Origin: Sphingobacteriales bacterium
GTDB taxonomy: Bacteria > Bacteroidota > Bacteroidia > Sphingobacteriales > Sphingobacteriaceae
Length of the DNA stretch: 64,000 bases
NCBI GenBank assembly: GCA_028288165.1
Contig: JAQBOG010000004.1
Span: 1-64,000, forward strand
Direction of reading: 5' to 3'
Shown here: positions 34,501 through 43,205 of the stretch, piece by piece
How positions within the stretch are numbered: position 1 is the stretch's first letter
Layout of the letters: each line of letters begins with the position of its first letter
Made by a program: the position numbers and the translations under genes
Notes under the pieces: model-generated
What the model saw: the letters and a program-made list of their open reading frames with translations, nothing else
Databases searched by the model: none
What the model was told of the DNA's origin: nothing

Positions 34501-35132
34501 AGTTTTGATTTTTCTTCAAAATCATTTATCACTTTTAAATAAAAAAGTATGGCCAAAATAATCGAAAGTATTGCGGCTATGATAATTAGCCAAGGGGCAT
34601 ACCCCGCATATTTATTCCTTGCGGCTATTCTTTTCTCTAAGAGATGTCTTTCAATGCTTTTCATGTCACTGATCACCATCCCTGTTTCATCCATATATTT
34701 TTTTCCTAGCAGGAGATTGTCAATTAGTTGTACACTTTTCGCCTTTTTAATATCCAAAACCTGCTTCAGAATAGCTAATCGTTTGGTTAGGATAACTTGT
34801 AACTGATCACATTTTTTTTGTTGGGTTGGATTGTCACTTGTCAAATTTCTAATAGTTGCTAATGATTGCATGAGTTTCTCATCAGCCCCATGATAACGGT
34901 CAAGAAAATTTTCATCATTTGTTAAAAGAAATCCTCTTTGACCGGTTTCTGCATCTTTAGCAATAGACCATATTTCGTCTAATTCTAAAATAACATTGTG
35001 CGTGTGGTTAACAGCATCAGAGCTTGACAATAAATTATCAATAGTAATATAAGAAGCAACCGAACTTATGATTAATATGATCAGGGATAGAAAAAACCCT
35101 ATCTGGAGATTTCTTTTAATAGCTGTGTTCAT
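31521..35132 (-). CDS. Hybrid histidine kinase: CHASE3-HAMP-GAF-HisKA-HATPase-3xREC
   Basis: 1203 residues. Order: TM helix (about 12-33), CHASE3 sensor (about 36-172, with TGQRGFLLTNDENFL), TM (about 177-198), HAMP, GAF (about 290-425), a long coiled coil (about 430-510), HisKA with H535 (NMSHELRTPLNS), HATPase (GTGLGLSISKELARLLGG), then three receiver domains. The third has phospho-acceptor D1131 (LMDMMMPELDGYE); the second is divergent (CVILDTGLDDQDAY). The architecture allows a multistep phosphorelay from an extracytoplasmic sensor. It lies between a REC-kinase gene and cheR in one tight operon. Confidence 0.93.
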   Translation of the reverse strand: MNTAIKRNLQIGFFLSLIILIISSVASYITIDNLLSSSDAVNHTHNVILELDEIWSIAKDAETGQRGFLLTNDENFLDRYHGADEKLMQSLATIRNLTSDNPTQQKKCDQLQVILTKRLAILKQVLDIKKAKSVQLIDNLLLGKKYMDETGMVISDMKSIERHLLEKRIAARNKYAGYAPWLIIIAAILSIILAILFYLKVINDFEEKSKLQQELENNSKDLQNRINIIKNLAEQISEGNYGLRINRAEKDGLGILANSLDKMANSLHHSFKQLNEKEWMQTGIARLNEIMVGEKDIQVLTNEVLEFLAFYTQSQVGALYLIDNDKLHFKSGFAFQNIDKKEINKGEGISGQCALSGKQILVNNLNADDIIISYASGEIKPHTIVAEPIFYDSKVKGVIELATTGTLSNKVLQFLAAVTQNIGIAINSAETRKKQIELLEETQAQSEELQAQHYELENLNSELGIQTQKIQASEEELRVQQEELLQSNRELEERSTLLEEKNQLILERNLQIQEKAEQLEWSTKYKSEFLANMSHELRTPLNSILLLSRLMTENVKLEKEQIEYANVIQSAGQGLLTLIDEILDLSQIESGKMNLNFEEMPVTEIASNMKALFEPVFRDKKLDLQIQIEPGLPATIETDKLRLEQIIKNLLSNALKFTKDGYVRFKVSQPESDKSLILFSVKDSGIGISEDKQNLIFEAFKQADGTTRRKFGGTGLGLSISKELARLLGGQIKLVSKLGEGSEFILIVPIKKPSITISSEPIAIREKTVNYVKQKTIIEPEQASAERYISAVIPNDIADDRYEITPDDRIILIVEDETLFAKALLQYTRKQGYKGIVVVRGDEAVPVAIKFHPTAILLDIQLPVKDGWEIMEELKANIQTRHIPIHIMSSMQVKNESLLKGAVDYFDKPIAQAQMNEMFKKLEHVWSKHPKKVLIIEENLKHATALHYFLGNYKVNSVITSTIVDATNLLNQSQIDCVILDTGLDDQDAYETLPEIKKKPGLENLPIIVFTGKNLSKTEESRMMTFADSIIVKTAHSYKRILDEVGLFLHVVQENSNDNNNSNKALHNKIGGLTEVLKNKTVLIADDDVRNIFSLTKALEMHNMQVVSAIDGVEALAKLEENPQIDIILMDMMMPELDGYETIVQIRSKAKYKQLPILAITAKAMKGDREKCIQAGASDYISKPVDIDQLTSLLRVWLYDKNS

Positions 35133-35177
35133 GTATTTTTATCGTAAGAATGCGAGTGAGAAATAATGTGTTTTATT

Positions 35178-36287
35178 CTAATTAACGATTGGAAGTGTAA
35201 AATAAAATTCGGAGCCCTTGCCAAATTCACTAATTACACCATAACTACCATCATGCCTTTTAATTATTTCTGCACATATGAATAACCCGATACCAAGTCC
35301 TTGAAACCGGGCTGATGATGCTTCAACACGATAAAACTTCTCGAAAATTTTCGGCTGAAATTCTGTAGGTATTCCTATTCCGAAGTCTTTCACACTCACA
35401 TATACTGCGTTTTCGGTTTTAAGCGAAACATTTACATGTACTTCGTTGGAGTCTGGCGAATATTTGATTGCATTCGTGAGGTAATTGATCAGAACCTGCT
35501 CAATACGTGTTTCATCGCCATGGAAATTTATTTCCGTTAGACCGTTCTTTACAATTTTAAAATTTTGAGTGTGTTGGACAAGTTCAATTGCTTCATCAAT
35601 CATTTTATCAAAATCAAACAAATGCTTGTTGAACTCAATTTTACCTGTCTCAATTTTGGAGATATCAAGTAAATCCGTAACTAGATTATTGAGCTTTTCT
35701 AGCTGCAAACCTGTTCTGGTCAAATAGCCATTGATCGTGGTATCTTCATATTTACTCACTGTTTTTTTTATAAGATGAACATATCCTTTTACACTTGTTA
35801 AAGGGGTTTTCAGTTCATGACTTGCCATGCTAATAAATTCGTCCTTTTTGTTTTCGGCTAACTTTCTGAATTCAATTTCTTCACGAAGGCTAGCCTGAGT
35901 CTGAGTCAGTTCAACAGTGTTTTCATAAAGCTTATAAAAGGTTTTAACCTTCAGCAACAATATGTCAACATCAACCGGCTTCGTGATATAATCAACAGCG
36001 CCTGATGCGTATCCTTTGGTAATAAATCGTTTATCTGTATTTGCTGCTGATAAAAATATGATGGGGATATTTTTGGTTTTATTGGAACCTGATATGGCAT
36101 CGGCTACTTCAAACCCATCCATTCCGGGCATTTGGACATCAAGTATTATTAAGAAATACGTGCTTTTAAGTATTTTTTTTAACGCTTCTTCACCAGATAA
36201 AGCAGTGTCAACTTCAAAATTATTTAGTTGAAGCACCTTTTTTAGAGAGTAAATATTTTCGGGAATATCATCAACAATTAATATCAT
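35178..36287 (-). CDS. Receiver-histidine kinase (REC-HisKA-HATPase)
   Basis: 369 residues, soluble. The receiver domain (1-120) has D50 in LIILDVQMPGMDGFE. HisKA has H157 in SMASHELKTPLTSVKGYVHL. HATPase includes EQVLINYLTNAIKYSPDSNE, VKDFGIGIPTEFQPKIFEKF and GLGIGLFICAEIIKRHDGSY. A kinase with an N-terminal receiver can take phosphate from the adjacent hybrid kinase, which starts 45 bases downstream. It is the first gene of the three-gene signalling operon. The long AT-rich region upstream holds its promoter. Confidence 0.92.
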   Translation of the reverse strand: MILIVDDIPENIYSLKKVLQLNNFEVDTALSGEEALKKILKSTYFLIILDVQMPGMDGFEVADAISGSNKTKNIPIIFLSAANTDKRFITKGYASGAVDYITKPVDVDILLLKVKTFYKLYENTVELTQTQASLREEIEFRKLAENKKDEFISMASHELKTPLTSVKGYVHLIKKTVSKYEDTTINGYLTRTGLQLEKLNNLVTDLLDISKIETGKIEFNKHLFDFDKMIDEAIELVQHTQNFKIVKNGLTEINFHGDETRIEQVLINYLTNAIKYSPDSNEVHVNVSLKTENAVYVSVKDFGIGIPTEFQPKIFEKFYRVEASSARFQGLGIGLFICAEIIKRHDGSYGVISEFGKGSEFYFTLPIVN

Positions 36288-36785
36288 TAGCAGGTTTTGT
36301 GGCTTAATTAAAATTGAGACTATTTATTGACTAATGAGAAATATATTTAATCTGTTACAGATTAAAACTTTGCGATAAGATATTATTATAGTTAATAACG
36401 TTTCTAAATCATTGCATTTAAAGTACATACCAAATTAATGGATTTAAAATAAGTTTTCATAAGTCACGTTATTTAATTGTTCTTTTGTACATATACAAAA
36501 TATCTTCTAATCTGTTGTAAGTACATTGGCTAATCATAAATCCTATTTTACCTAATTTTTGTATCATTAGTAAATTATTTAATTAAATTTAAGTTATATA
36601 TTATTCTAATTTCACAATTTATGAGAAATAGTAATTAATATTTGATTAAATTTTTCCCAAAGCTTGGAATTAAGATTGTAGAATATAATATAAAAAACTA
36701 CCACTAATGGTATTTTATTATAAACGAAATCTGTTAAAAATTTGATTTTGAATTTTACAATAAATGCAGTTTAAATATCCGCAGA
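36288..36785. other. Very AT-rich gene-free region
   Basis: A 498-base gap between divergent genes, markedly richer in A and T than its surroundings. It must carry promoters for the signalling operon and the small gene at 36786. I see no ORF of substance and no strong hairpin. Confidence 0.5.
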
Positions 36786-37019
36786 ATGAAAGTTTCCCAA
36801 AAAGTTTTGAGTGAGTTAAGAACAATGCAATTAGCACTAGCAGGAAAGTACGACGATGCCGATATTGTTGTAAAAGCTTTTATGAATATTATGGATGATG
36901 ATGTTGATGAAACATTAGCTATCGAAAATTACCTACGCTTATTAATTGAATACAATGAGCAAAAGGAAGAGTATGAAAATTGTGCCCTCATTCAACAAAT
37001 GCTAAGAAAAGAGTTTTAA
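36786..37019 (+). CDS. Small acidic helical protein, unknown
   Basis: 77 residues, with no signal or membrane segment. The sequence is helical and acidic (KYDDADIVVKAFMNIMDDDV, DETLAIENYLRLLIEYNEQK), with Cys only near the end. I do not recognise a family. It has its own 5' AT-rich promoter region and is followed by the Hc1-like gene. Clean start and stop codons and non-random composition support it as a real gene. Confidence 0.65.
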   Translation: MKVSQKVLSELRTMQLALAGKYDDADIVVKAFMNIMDDDVDETLAIENYLRLLIEYNEQKEEYENCALIQQMLRKEF

Positions 37020-37232
37020 AAGTTTAACGTTTCCTTTAAACAACATCCATCATCGTCAAACACCTGATTACTAGCCTTTTAAAATAAATAAATTCTCATT
37101 GTTGTATATGAGTAGATTATATGTATACCTTTAAATCTAAATTATATTAATATTATTATAAAATCTATAGTAATGGGTTTGGAGATGTTCACATTTATGA
37201 GCATTTTGCACAACTAACAAAAATTATTCATT

Positions 37233-37415
37233 ATGGAAAACTACAATAAGATCAAAGAATTATTAGCATCAGTTGAAGCAGATGCAGAGAAATTTTACAA
37301 CGGTGGTAATAGCGCTGCCGGCACAAGAGTTCGTAAAGCAATGCAAGACTTGAAAAATTTAACTCAAGCTATCCGCACAGAAGTAACAGAACTAAAAAAT
37401 AAAGACAAGAAATAA
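37233..37415 (+). CDS. Histone H1-like protein Hc1
   Basis: 60 residues, lysine-rich. ENYNKIKELLASVEADAEKF and GNSAAGTRVRKAMQDLKNLT match the short Hc1-type proteins widespread in Bacteroidota, with a Lys-rich end (LKNKDKK). It is probably a DNA-associated protein, but many short family members are annotated by similarity only. It is followed by a perfect 14-bp-stem terminator. Confidence 0.88.
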   Translation: MENYNKIKELLASVEADAEKFYNGGNSAAGTRVRKAMQDLKNLTQAIRTEVTELKNKDKK

Positions 37416-37423
37416 CTTGTTAT

Positions 37424-37457
37424 AAGCAGCAGTCTGAAGAATTTCAGACTGCTGCTT
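37424..37457 (+). terminator. Strong terminator after the Hc1-like gene
   Basis: AAGCAGCAGTCTGA and TCAGACTGCTGCTT form a perfect 14-bp stem with a six-base loop. It sits between convergent genes and may serve both. Confidence 0.85.
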
Positions 37458-37520
37458 TATTCCTTCTATCTTCTCTCTCTTCCCTTTCGATTTCCTTTAT
37501 ATTTTACGAATCGTTCTTCT

Positions 37521-40079
37521 TTAAAACGCACCTTCTTCAGGTTGATCGTTTTGTGGTTGTTGATTTCGCTCCCTTTTATTGCTCTTAAAATCTTGTTTGC
37601 CAAATCGATAACTGAATGTTAAATTCGCAATTCGAGGCTGAAACTGGCGTTCGAAGTTTTGAATAAAGAATTCAGTATTAGTTGTTCCGCCCCAAACTCT
37701 ACTGTTTAATATATTCCTCACATTTAATGCAATGGTTGCCTTACGGTTTAAAACATCCTTTTTAACGGCAGCATCTAATCCATACATTTCCTTACTTCTG
37801 CCTTGGGCCATAACACGTGGTGCAGAATAATCCATTCGTAGTTGTGCTGTAATATTAGATGGAAACTTAAAGTCTGTTGTTAAATTCCCATTCCAATTAA
37901 AGCCATCAGAAGATGAAATATTGGCAACCTTACTTGTAAATTTATTATAAAATAAATTCAAATTTCCAGTCAGGTTTACCGCCTTAGATACATCCACCTT
38001 TGAAATAAACTCAAATCCGGCAGCCTGATTTTTACTGAGATTATAAAATTGTGTTAATGTTATCCCTTTATCCTCATCATAACTTGTTACAATGGGTTGC
38101 ACCACATCGTTTACTTGCCTCGCATATACGGAGGAGGTAAGCGTAACTGCTTTCCAGTACTTCATGTAGCTTAGTTCAAAAGAATGAATATCTTCTGGTT
38201 TCAAATTTGGGTTACCTTGACGATAATTGTTATTATCTGAGATATCTAAAAATGGATTTACCTGCCAACCCCTTGGTCTGTTAACTCTTCGACTATAGCT
38301 CAATTGTAATTGATTTTCGCCAGCTAATTTCTTTGTTAAAAAAACACTTGGATAAATTCTGAAATAGTCCAGCTTGCTCAAAGTTCCCTTGGGTGGTTGT
38401 ACTGCATAAAAAGAGGTCAACTGCGTATTCAGATATGCTTGTTCGGCCCTCATACCCATTTGGAAGCCAAATGTTTTGGTAAGTTGATTCTGGTAATTGA
38501 AATATGCAGCATGTACCATATCTTCTAAACTGAAGTCGTTTGTCAATCCAAAATCTCGTGTGAAATTATTTGACAATAGGTTTAGAGTATCAGACAATCG
38601 TGATTCATCGCTTCTGCGGATAGAAGTACGGTATCCTGCTTCCAATTTAATTTTATCATTTACAGGCAATGTGTAATCCATTTGAATGTTTATGCTTTTA
38701 CTATCTTCATAGGTATCATTTGTCCGTCGGCTCGGAATCCCTTGAACATTTCCAGTTGGAGCATAATAATCTTGATTCTGACTTTGGACACCATCTTCTT
38801 TACCTTTTCCATAGGACACGTTACCTGTTAACTCCTCTCCTTTTCTTTTAAACTTTTGATTGATATCTAAATTTAAATCGCAGCCATGGTCATCCTCTTG
38901 TTGTATACTATTTCTTGTACTTGTACCAGTTCTATCCGGAATATTAAAATATTGATAATTAAGATTTTCAATGCGTTTATTATCACGAACACTGAGATTT
39001 CCAGAAAGGCCAATGGTTGTTTTTTGAGATGGTGAATATTCTGCACCTAATTTTACTGTATTACTAACATCCGTTCTCCGATTATCATTTTGATTATCGA
39101 TGGTAGTATTGTTAAAGTAATCGGTATTGTTAAAGCCTGTACCTATCCTGTTTCCGTTCCTGAAACTGTAATTGCCAAACAAATTCCATTTGTCATTCCG
39201 GTAGCTTAAACTCGTATTTGCATTATAATTTTCTTGGGTACCCGCGGTTAAAGCAACGGAACCGTTTAAACCTATTTTTTGATTTTTCTTTAAAACAATA
39301 TTAATGATACCCGATTGCCCTTCAGCATCATATTTAGATGAAGGATTAGTTACGAGTTCGATATTTTGAATAGAACTTGCGGGAATACTTTGAAGCAATT
39401 GAGCAATATTACTTCCTGCTAAAGCAGATGGTTTGCCATCTATTAATATCCTAACATTGTTGGTACCGCGAAGATTAATATTGCCGTCAATGTCTACCGA
39501 AACCGATGGAATATTACTTAATAAATCAGTAACCGAGCCTCCCTGGCTAACCATGCTTTGATCAACATTAAATATTTTACGATCTATCCCAAGTTGAATA
39601 GTGCTTTTTTGCCCCGTAACTACTACTTCCTTTAAAACCTTGGCATTTGATGAAACCAGCATTATGGTTCCCAATGAAAACACGCCGGAGGGTGAGTTAA
39701 CAGAAAAAGATTTCTTTACAAACGGTGTATAACCAACAAATCCAATTCTTATTGAGTAATTCCCATTCGGGATGTCTTTAAAGCTAAAATCTCCAGTTAA
39801 GGTTGTTGCAGTTGTTTTACTGACAGATTTATCATTAAATAAAGCAACACTTGCAAAATCCATTGGCGCACCCGTTTTAGAATCAACCACTTTTCCTGTA
39901 ACAGTAATGGGCTTTTGGTTCAAAACACCACTTTCTTTTTTGATAACTGTATCAATAGGTTTATTAGCAACCGAATCCGTCTGAGTAATTATACTATCAG
40001 GAATTTGTGCAAAAACATCTTGAACATTGACTGTTATCAGAATAAATAGGGCCAATAAACAAAGTCTGTAAAAATTCAT
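37521..40079 (-). CDS. TonB-dependent receptor-type outer-membrane beta-barrel protein
   Basis: 852 residues. A signal peptide is cleaved near VFAQ. Residues about 55-140 form a carboxypeptidase-regulatory-like domain (ITVTGKVVDSKTGAPMDFAS). A plug domain follows (about 150-260; GGSVTDLLSNIPSVSVDIDG, NNVRILIDGKPSAL), then a barrel of the outer-membrane-protein beta-barrel family with an RPRGWQVNPFLDISDNNNYR segment. The end is Gln/Asn-rich. No SusD-like gene is adjacent, so it is probably not a polysaccharide importer. The ligand is unknown. Confidence 0.9.
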   Translation of the reverse strand: MNFYRLCLLALFILITVNVQDVFAQIPDSIITQTDSVANKPIDTVIKKESGVLNQKPITVTGKVVDSKTGAPMDFASVALFNDKSVSKTTATTLTGDFSFKDIPNGNYSIRIGFVGYTPFVKKSFSVNSPSGVFSLGTIMLVSSNAKVLKEVVVTGQKSTIQLGIDRKIFNVDQSMVSQGGSVTDLLSNIPSVSVDIDGNINLRGTNNVRILIDGKPSALAGSNIAQLLQSIPASSIQNIELVTNPSSKYDAEGQSGIINIVLKKNQKIGLNGSVALTAGTQENYNANTSLSYRNDKWNLFGNYSFRNGNRIGTGFNNTDYFNNTTIDNQNDNRRTDVSNTVKLGAEYSPSQKTTIGLSGNLSVRDNKRIENLNYQYFNIPDRTGTSTRNSIQQEDDHGCDLNLDINQKFKRKGEELTGNVSYGKGKEDGVQSQNQDYYAPTGNVQGIPSRRTNDTYEDSKSINIQMDYTLPVNDKIKLEAGYRTSIRRSDESRLSDTLNLLSNNFTRDFGLTNDFSLEDMVHAAYFNYQNQLTKTFGFQMGMRAEQAYLNTQLTSFYAVQPPKGTLSKLDYFRIYPSVFLTKKLAGENQLQLSYSRRVNRPRGWQVNPFLDISDNNNYRQGNPNLKPEDIHSFELSYMKYWKAVTLTSSVYARQVNDVVQPIVTSYDEDKGITLTQFYNLSKNQAAGFEFISKVDVSKAVNLTGNLNLFYNKFTSKVANISSSDGFNWNGNLTTDFKFPSNITAQLRMDYSAPRVMAQGRSKEMYGLDAAVKKDVLNRKATIALNVRNILNSRVWGGTTNTEFFIQNFERQFQPRIANLTFSYRFGKQDFKSNKRERNQQPQNDQPEEGAF

Positions 40080-40444
40080 AAGCTTGGTGTTTGAACAACA
40101 GTAGACTTTACAAATTTCATACAGTTTAATTTCAATAACTGTAAAGAACTTGATACTGCTTCAGAAATTAAATCTAAGTTTTAAGGAAATGGGTGAGAAT
40201 AGAGGTAAAAGCGTGATAAAGCATTAATCATAGGCTTTATGAGCTTCGAAGTGGGGGCTGTTAAATCTTTCTATCTAAAAATAAGGCTTGTAACTTCAAT
40301 ATAAAGCCCGAGGAACAGAAGGAAACCTGAAAATATAAGCAAGCATAGCCACACGCCTTGTCTTGCTAAAAATCTTAAAAATTTATTTTACCGAATGGCA
40401 ATTGACTTAATGCGAGTTAAGTGTGTAATTTGAGTTGTTCTGAA
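40080..40444. other. Gene-free region upstream of the receptor gene
   Basis: 365 bases without a recognisable gene. A minus-strand frame (40271-40387) reads like one membrane helix (QGVWLCLLIFSGFLLFLGLY) but has no start codon. Confidence 0.4.
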
Positions 40445-43087
40445 CTAATTGAATTGTTCTGAACTAATTTTAAAAGTTAAACTAAACTTCGTCCCAACAT
40501 CCACTTGACTTTGTATGCTAACCGAACCTCCCAATGCCTCCATTTGCAATTTGATCATATATAAACCCAAACCTTTACTATCGGGATAATTATGAAATCG
40601 TTGGTAAAATCCAAAAATTCGATCTCTGTACTTGTCTACATCTAATCCGATGCCGTTATCTTCAAATGTTAATATGATGTTATCGTCTGCAGTCTGTGTA
40701 GTAACAGAAATTTTAAGGTGCCTGTCCGGCGATCTAAACTTAATGGCATTACTTAACAAGTTAAATAAAATGCTTTCCATGTAAACTTTATTGAAAGTAA
40801 CATGAGGTGCTGCCTCCATATTTATCTGTAAATCAGGCTTAATCTCGTTAACTAACATACTTATTTCCACACAAACCTTGTTAAATAGATTATTAAGTTC
40901 GATGCTTTCCTGCGAGGATGGATTGTCCTTAATTGCTAAAACCTTAACCAAATCATTAATTGTGTGGTTTAAATATTCAGCGGACGTTTTGAAACCACTT
41001 AATATCTCTGTCAGCATCTGATCTTCCACATGGATTTCATCCAGTAACGTTAAAAGGCCTAGTAAATTAGCTAATGGTGCTCTTAAATTATGCGAGGTGA
41101 TGTAAGCAAATTGTTTAAGATCTTTAATACTTTGGGTTAAATCGCTGATAAATTGTTCTCGCTCAGATTCTTGCTTTTTACGTTGGGTAATATCCCTTTC
41201 AATCGCAATCCAATGAGTGTTTACTCCTTCTGCATTTGATACAGGTACCATATTTATATTTACCCAAAACTCTTCACCACTTTTTTTATAATAAATAACT
41301 TCTATTTCACAACCCTCGCCCTTGGCTAAGCTATTACGCAAACGGTTCAATTCGATAATTGAGGTTTTCGGCCCTCGCATTATTTTTTGAGTAGTACCTA
41401 TTATTTCTTCTTTTTTAAAACCAGTTATTTCAGTAAAAGCATCGTTAGCATATATTATAGGCGGCCCAGGAAATTCAAACGGTGCTTCGGCTATTAAAAC
41501 AATATCAGAGGTTTGTGTAATCACAGATTCAAATAGGCGAAGCCTTTGTTCTTCAAGTTTTCGTCTGGTAATATTTTGCATCGCACCAATCATCCGAATT
41601 GGTGTGCCTTTATCATCTCGTAAAATTATCGCCTTTTCTTTCACAAAAGCATATTCGCCATTGGCCTTCAAAAACCGATAATCACATTTCCATTTAAATA
41701 CTTCGGGATTGTCTCTAGCATCTGTTATAATTTTCCATGCAGCCTCAAAATCATCCGGATGAACCTTTGATGACCAAAAATCATGTGAGTTATCGATACT
41801 ATCTAAATGATAACCAAATAATTTACGATAGCCATATTCTCTAAAAACAAGAGCGTCTTTAATATTCCATTCCCAAATTGCATCAGAAGTTGCCTTAGCA
41901 GCATAGGTAAATCGTTCGTTACTTTCTTTTAGTTTTTGCTCCTTTTCTACCCGTTCCGTAACGTTTCTTGAATTTGATACAATTCCCCGAACAGCAGAAT
42001 CGTCGGACAGATTGGTTATAATAGACTCAATATAAATCCAACAATTGTTTTTATGCCTGAATCTGATTGGTGTAATTAAAACGCTTTTTTGAGTAGTCAA
42101 TTTATCGAATTGTGCATAACTATCATCTATATCTTCTTCATGAATAAAATCAAAAGAACTTTTACCAATCAATTCCTCTGCTTTATATCCGGTTATCGCT
42201 TCATGGTTGGGACTTACATAAGTATATATACCCTTAGTATTTAGTATTGTTATTAATTCAGAACCTTCTTGTATTAATGATTTGAATAATTGCTCACTCT
42301 GTTTTAACGCCTGTTCGGCACCAACTTTTTCAGTAATATCAATAGCAATAATTAATCTGGCATTTTTTTCACCGAAAGTTGTATGAGTACTTTGTATTTC
42401 AACCCATATTTGGCTACCATCTTTCTTAAGATGTCTTACATTGCTTTTTAAATAATATTGTATACCTAAATTGGTTTCAATTATACTATTTAACAGCGGA
42501 ATATCTTCTGGGGGACGAATATCCCTAATAGTCATTGAAAGAAATTCATCTTTGGAATAGCCATAATGTTTTATAGCTGCTTCATTTACACTTAAAAACG
42601 TTAAATCCTCTGTATCATAAACCCAAACAGGGAGGGGATTTTGGGAAAAGAGGTTGCGGTATTTGTTTTCAGATTCTTTTAAAGCTTTATTAATTCTGCT
42701 TCGCTCAATACTATAAAAAATGCTTTTATTAAGATTTGCAGCAGTTATTTCATCCTTAAGCAAGTAATCAGAAATACCTAGTGAAAGCGTGTTAATTCCG
42801 AAATTTTTATCAGAATTACCCGTTAAAACAATCACTGGTATATTTCCAGCTAGCTCTACAACATTATTAACCAAGTCAATCCCATCTGCATCCGGTAAAG
42901 AAAGATCAAGTAAAATGACATCGAAATTATTTTGATTGGTTAACGTTTCTTTCGCTTTATTGTAAGACGTGGCTAAATTGACAACAACAACTTCAGTCTG
43001 CTCATTCAGATAATCATCTATGAGGGTAAAATCACCCAAATTATCTTCTATAATTAAAATATTTAGACCTTTTAAAAAACCAGACAT
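40445..43087 (-). CDS. Response regulator / multi-PAS sensor histidine kinase
   Basis: 880 residues, soluble. An N-terminal receiver (about 8-125) has D61 in VILLDLSLPDADG. At least four PAS/PAC domains follow (each ending like HWIAIERDITQRKKQE or MIGAMQNITRRKLEE). Next come a HisKA variant (YITSHNLRAPLANLLGLLTL) and HATPase (NLLSNAIKFRSPDRHLKISV, GLGLYMIKLQMEALGGSV). A receiver before PAS sensors suggests input from another kinase, plausibly the gene 118 bases upstream. The PAS ligands are unknown. Confidence 0.92.
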   Translation of the reverse strand: MSGFLKGLNILIIEDNLGDFTLIDDYLNEQTEVVVVNLATSYNKAKETLTNQNNFDVILLDLSLPDADGIDLVNNVVELAGNIPVIVLTGNSDKNFGINTLSLGISDYLLKDEITAANLNKSIFYSIERSRINKALKESENKYRNLFSQNPLPVWVYDTEDLTFLSVNEAAIKHYGYSKDEFLSMTIRDIRPPEDIPLLNSIIETNLGIQYYLKSNVRHLKKDGSQIWVEIQSTHTTFGEKNARLIIAIDITEKVGAEQALKQSEQLFKSLIQEGSELITILNTKGIYTYVSPNHEAITGYKAEELIGKSSFDFIHEEDIDDSYAQFDKLTTQKSVLITPIRFRHKNNCWIYIESIITNLSDDSAVRGIVSNSRNVTERVEKEQKLKESNERFTYAAKATSDAIWEWNIKDALVFREYGYRKLFGYHLDSIDNSHDFWSSKVHPDDFEAAWKIITDARDNPEVFKWKCDYRFLKANGEYAFVKEKAIILRDDKGTPIRMIGAMQNITRRKLEEQRLRLFESVITQTSDIVLIAEAPFEFPGPPIIYANDAFTEITGFKKEEIIGTTQKIMRGPKTSIIELNRLRNSLAKGEGCEIEVIYYKKSGEEFWVNINMVPVSNAEGVNTHWIAIERDITQRKKQESEREQFISDLTQSIKDLKQFAYITSHNLRAPLANLLGLLTLLDEIHVEDQMLTEILSGFKTSAEYLNHTINDLVKVLAIKDNPSSQESIELNNLFNKVCVEISMLVNEIKPDLQINMEAAPHVTFNKVYMESILFNLLSNAIKFRSPDRHLKISVTTQTADDNIILTFEDNGIGLDVDKYRDRIFGFYQRFHNYPDSKGLGLYMIKLQMEALGGSVSIQSQVDVGTKFSLTFKISSEQFN

Positions 43088-43205
43088 ATTTATCGACTAA
43101 TGAATTGAGTGAACAGCATTTGATAAAGTTGTTTAATTAATTTGCCGAGTAACATCTCTTTGTTTTTAATGATTTATCCTTTGGTTTGTCAGATACTTTG
43201 TGATA

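Noticed and set aside
31521..36287. Signalling operon as an anti-phage or novel immune system
   Set aside because: Domains are standard two-component modules and CheR; nothing effector-like (nuclease, TIR, pore, NADase) accompanies them.
40271..40387. Minus-strand frame resembling a one-helix membrane peptide (QGVWLCLLIFSGFLLFLGLY)
   Set aside because: No ATG, GTG or TTG start at the expected N-terminus, and a stop codon sits directly before it. Could be a decayed small gene, but not supportable.
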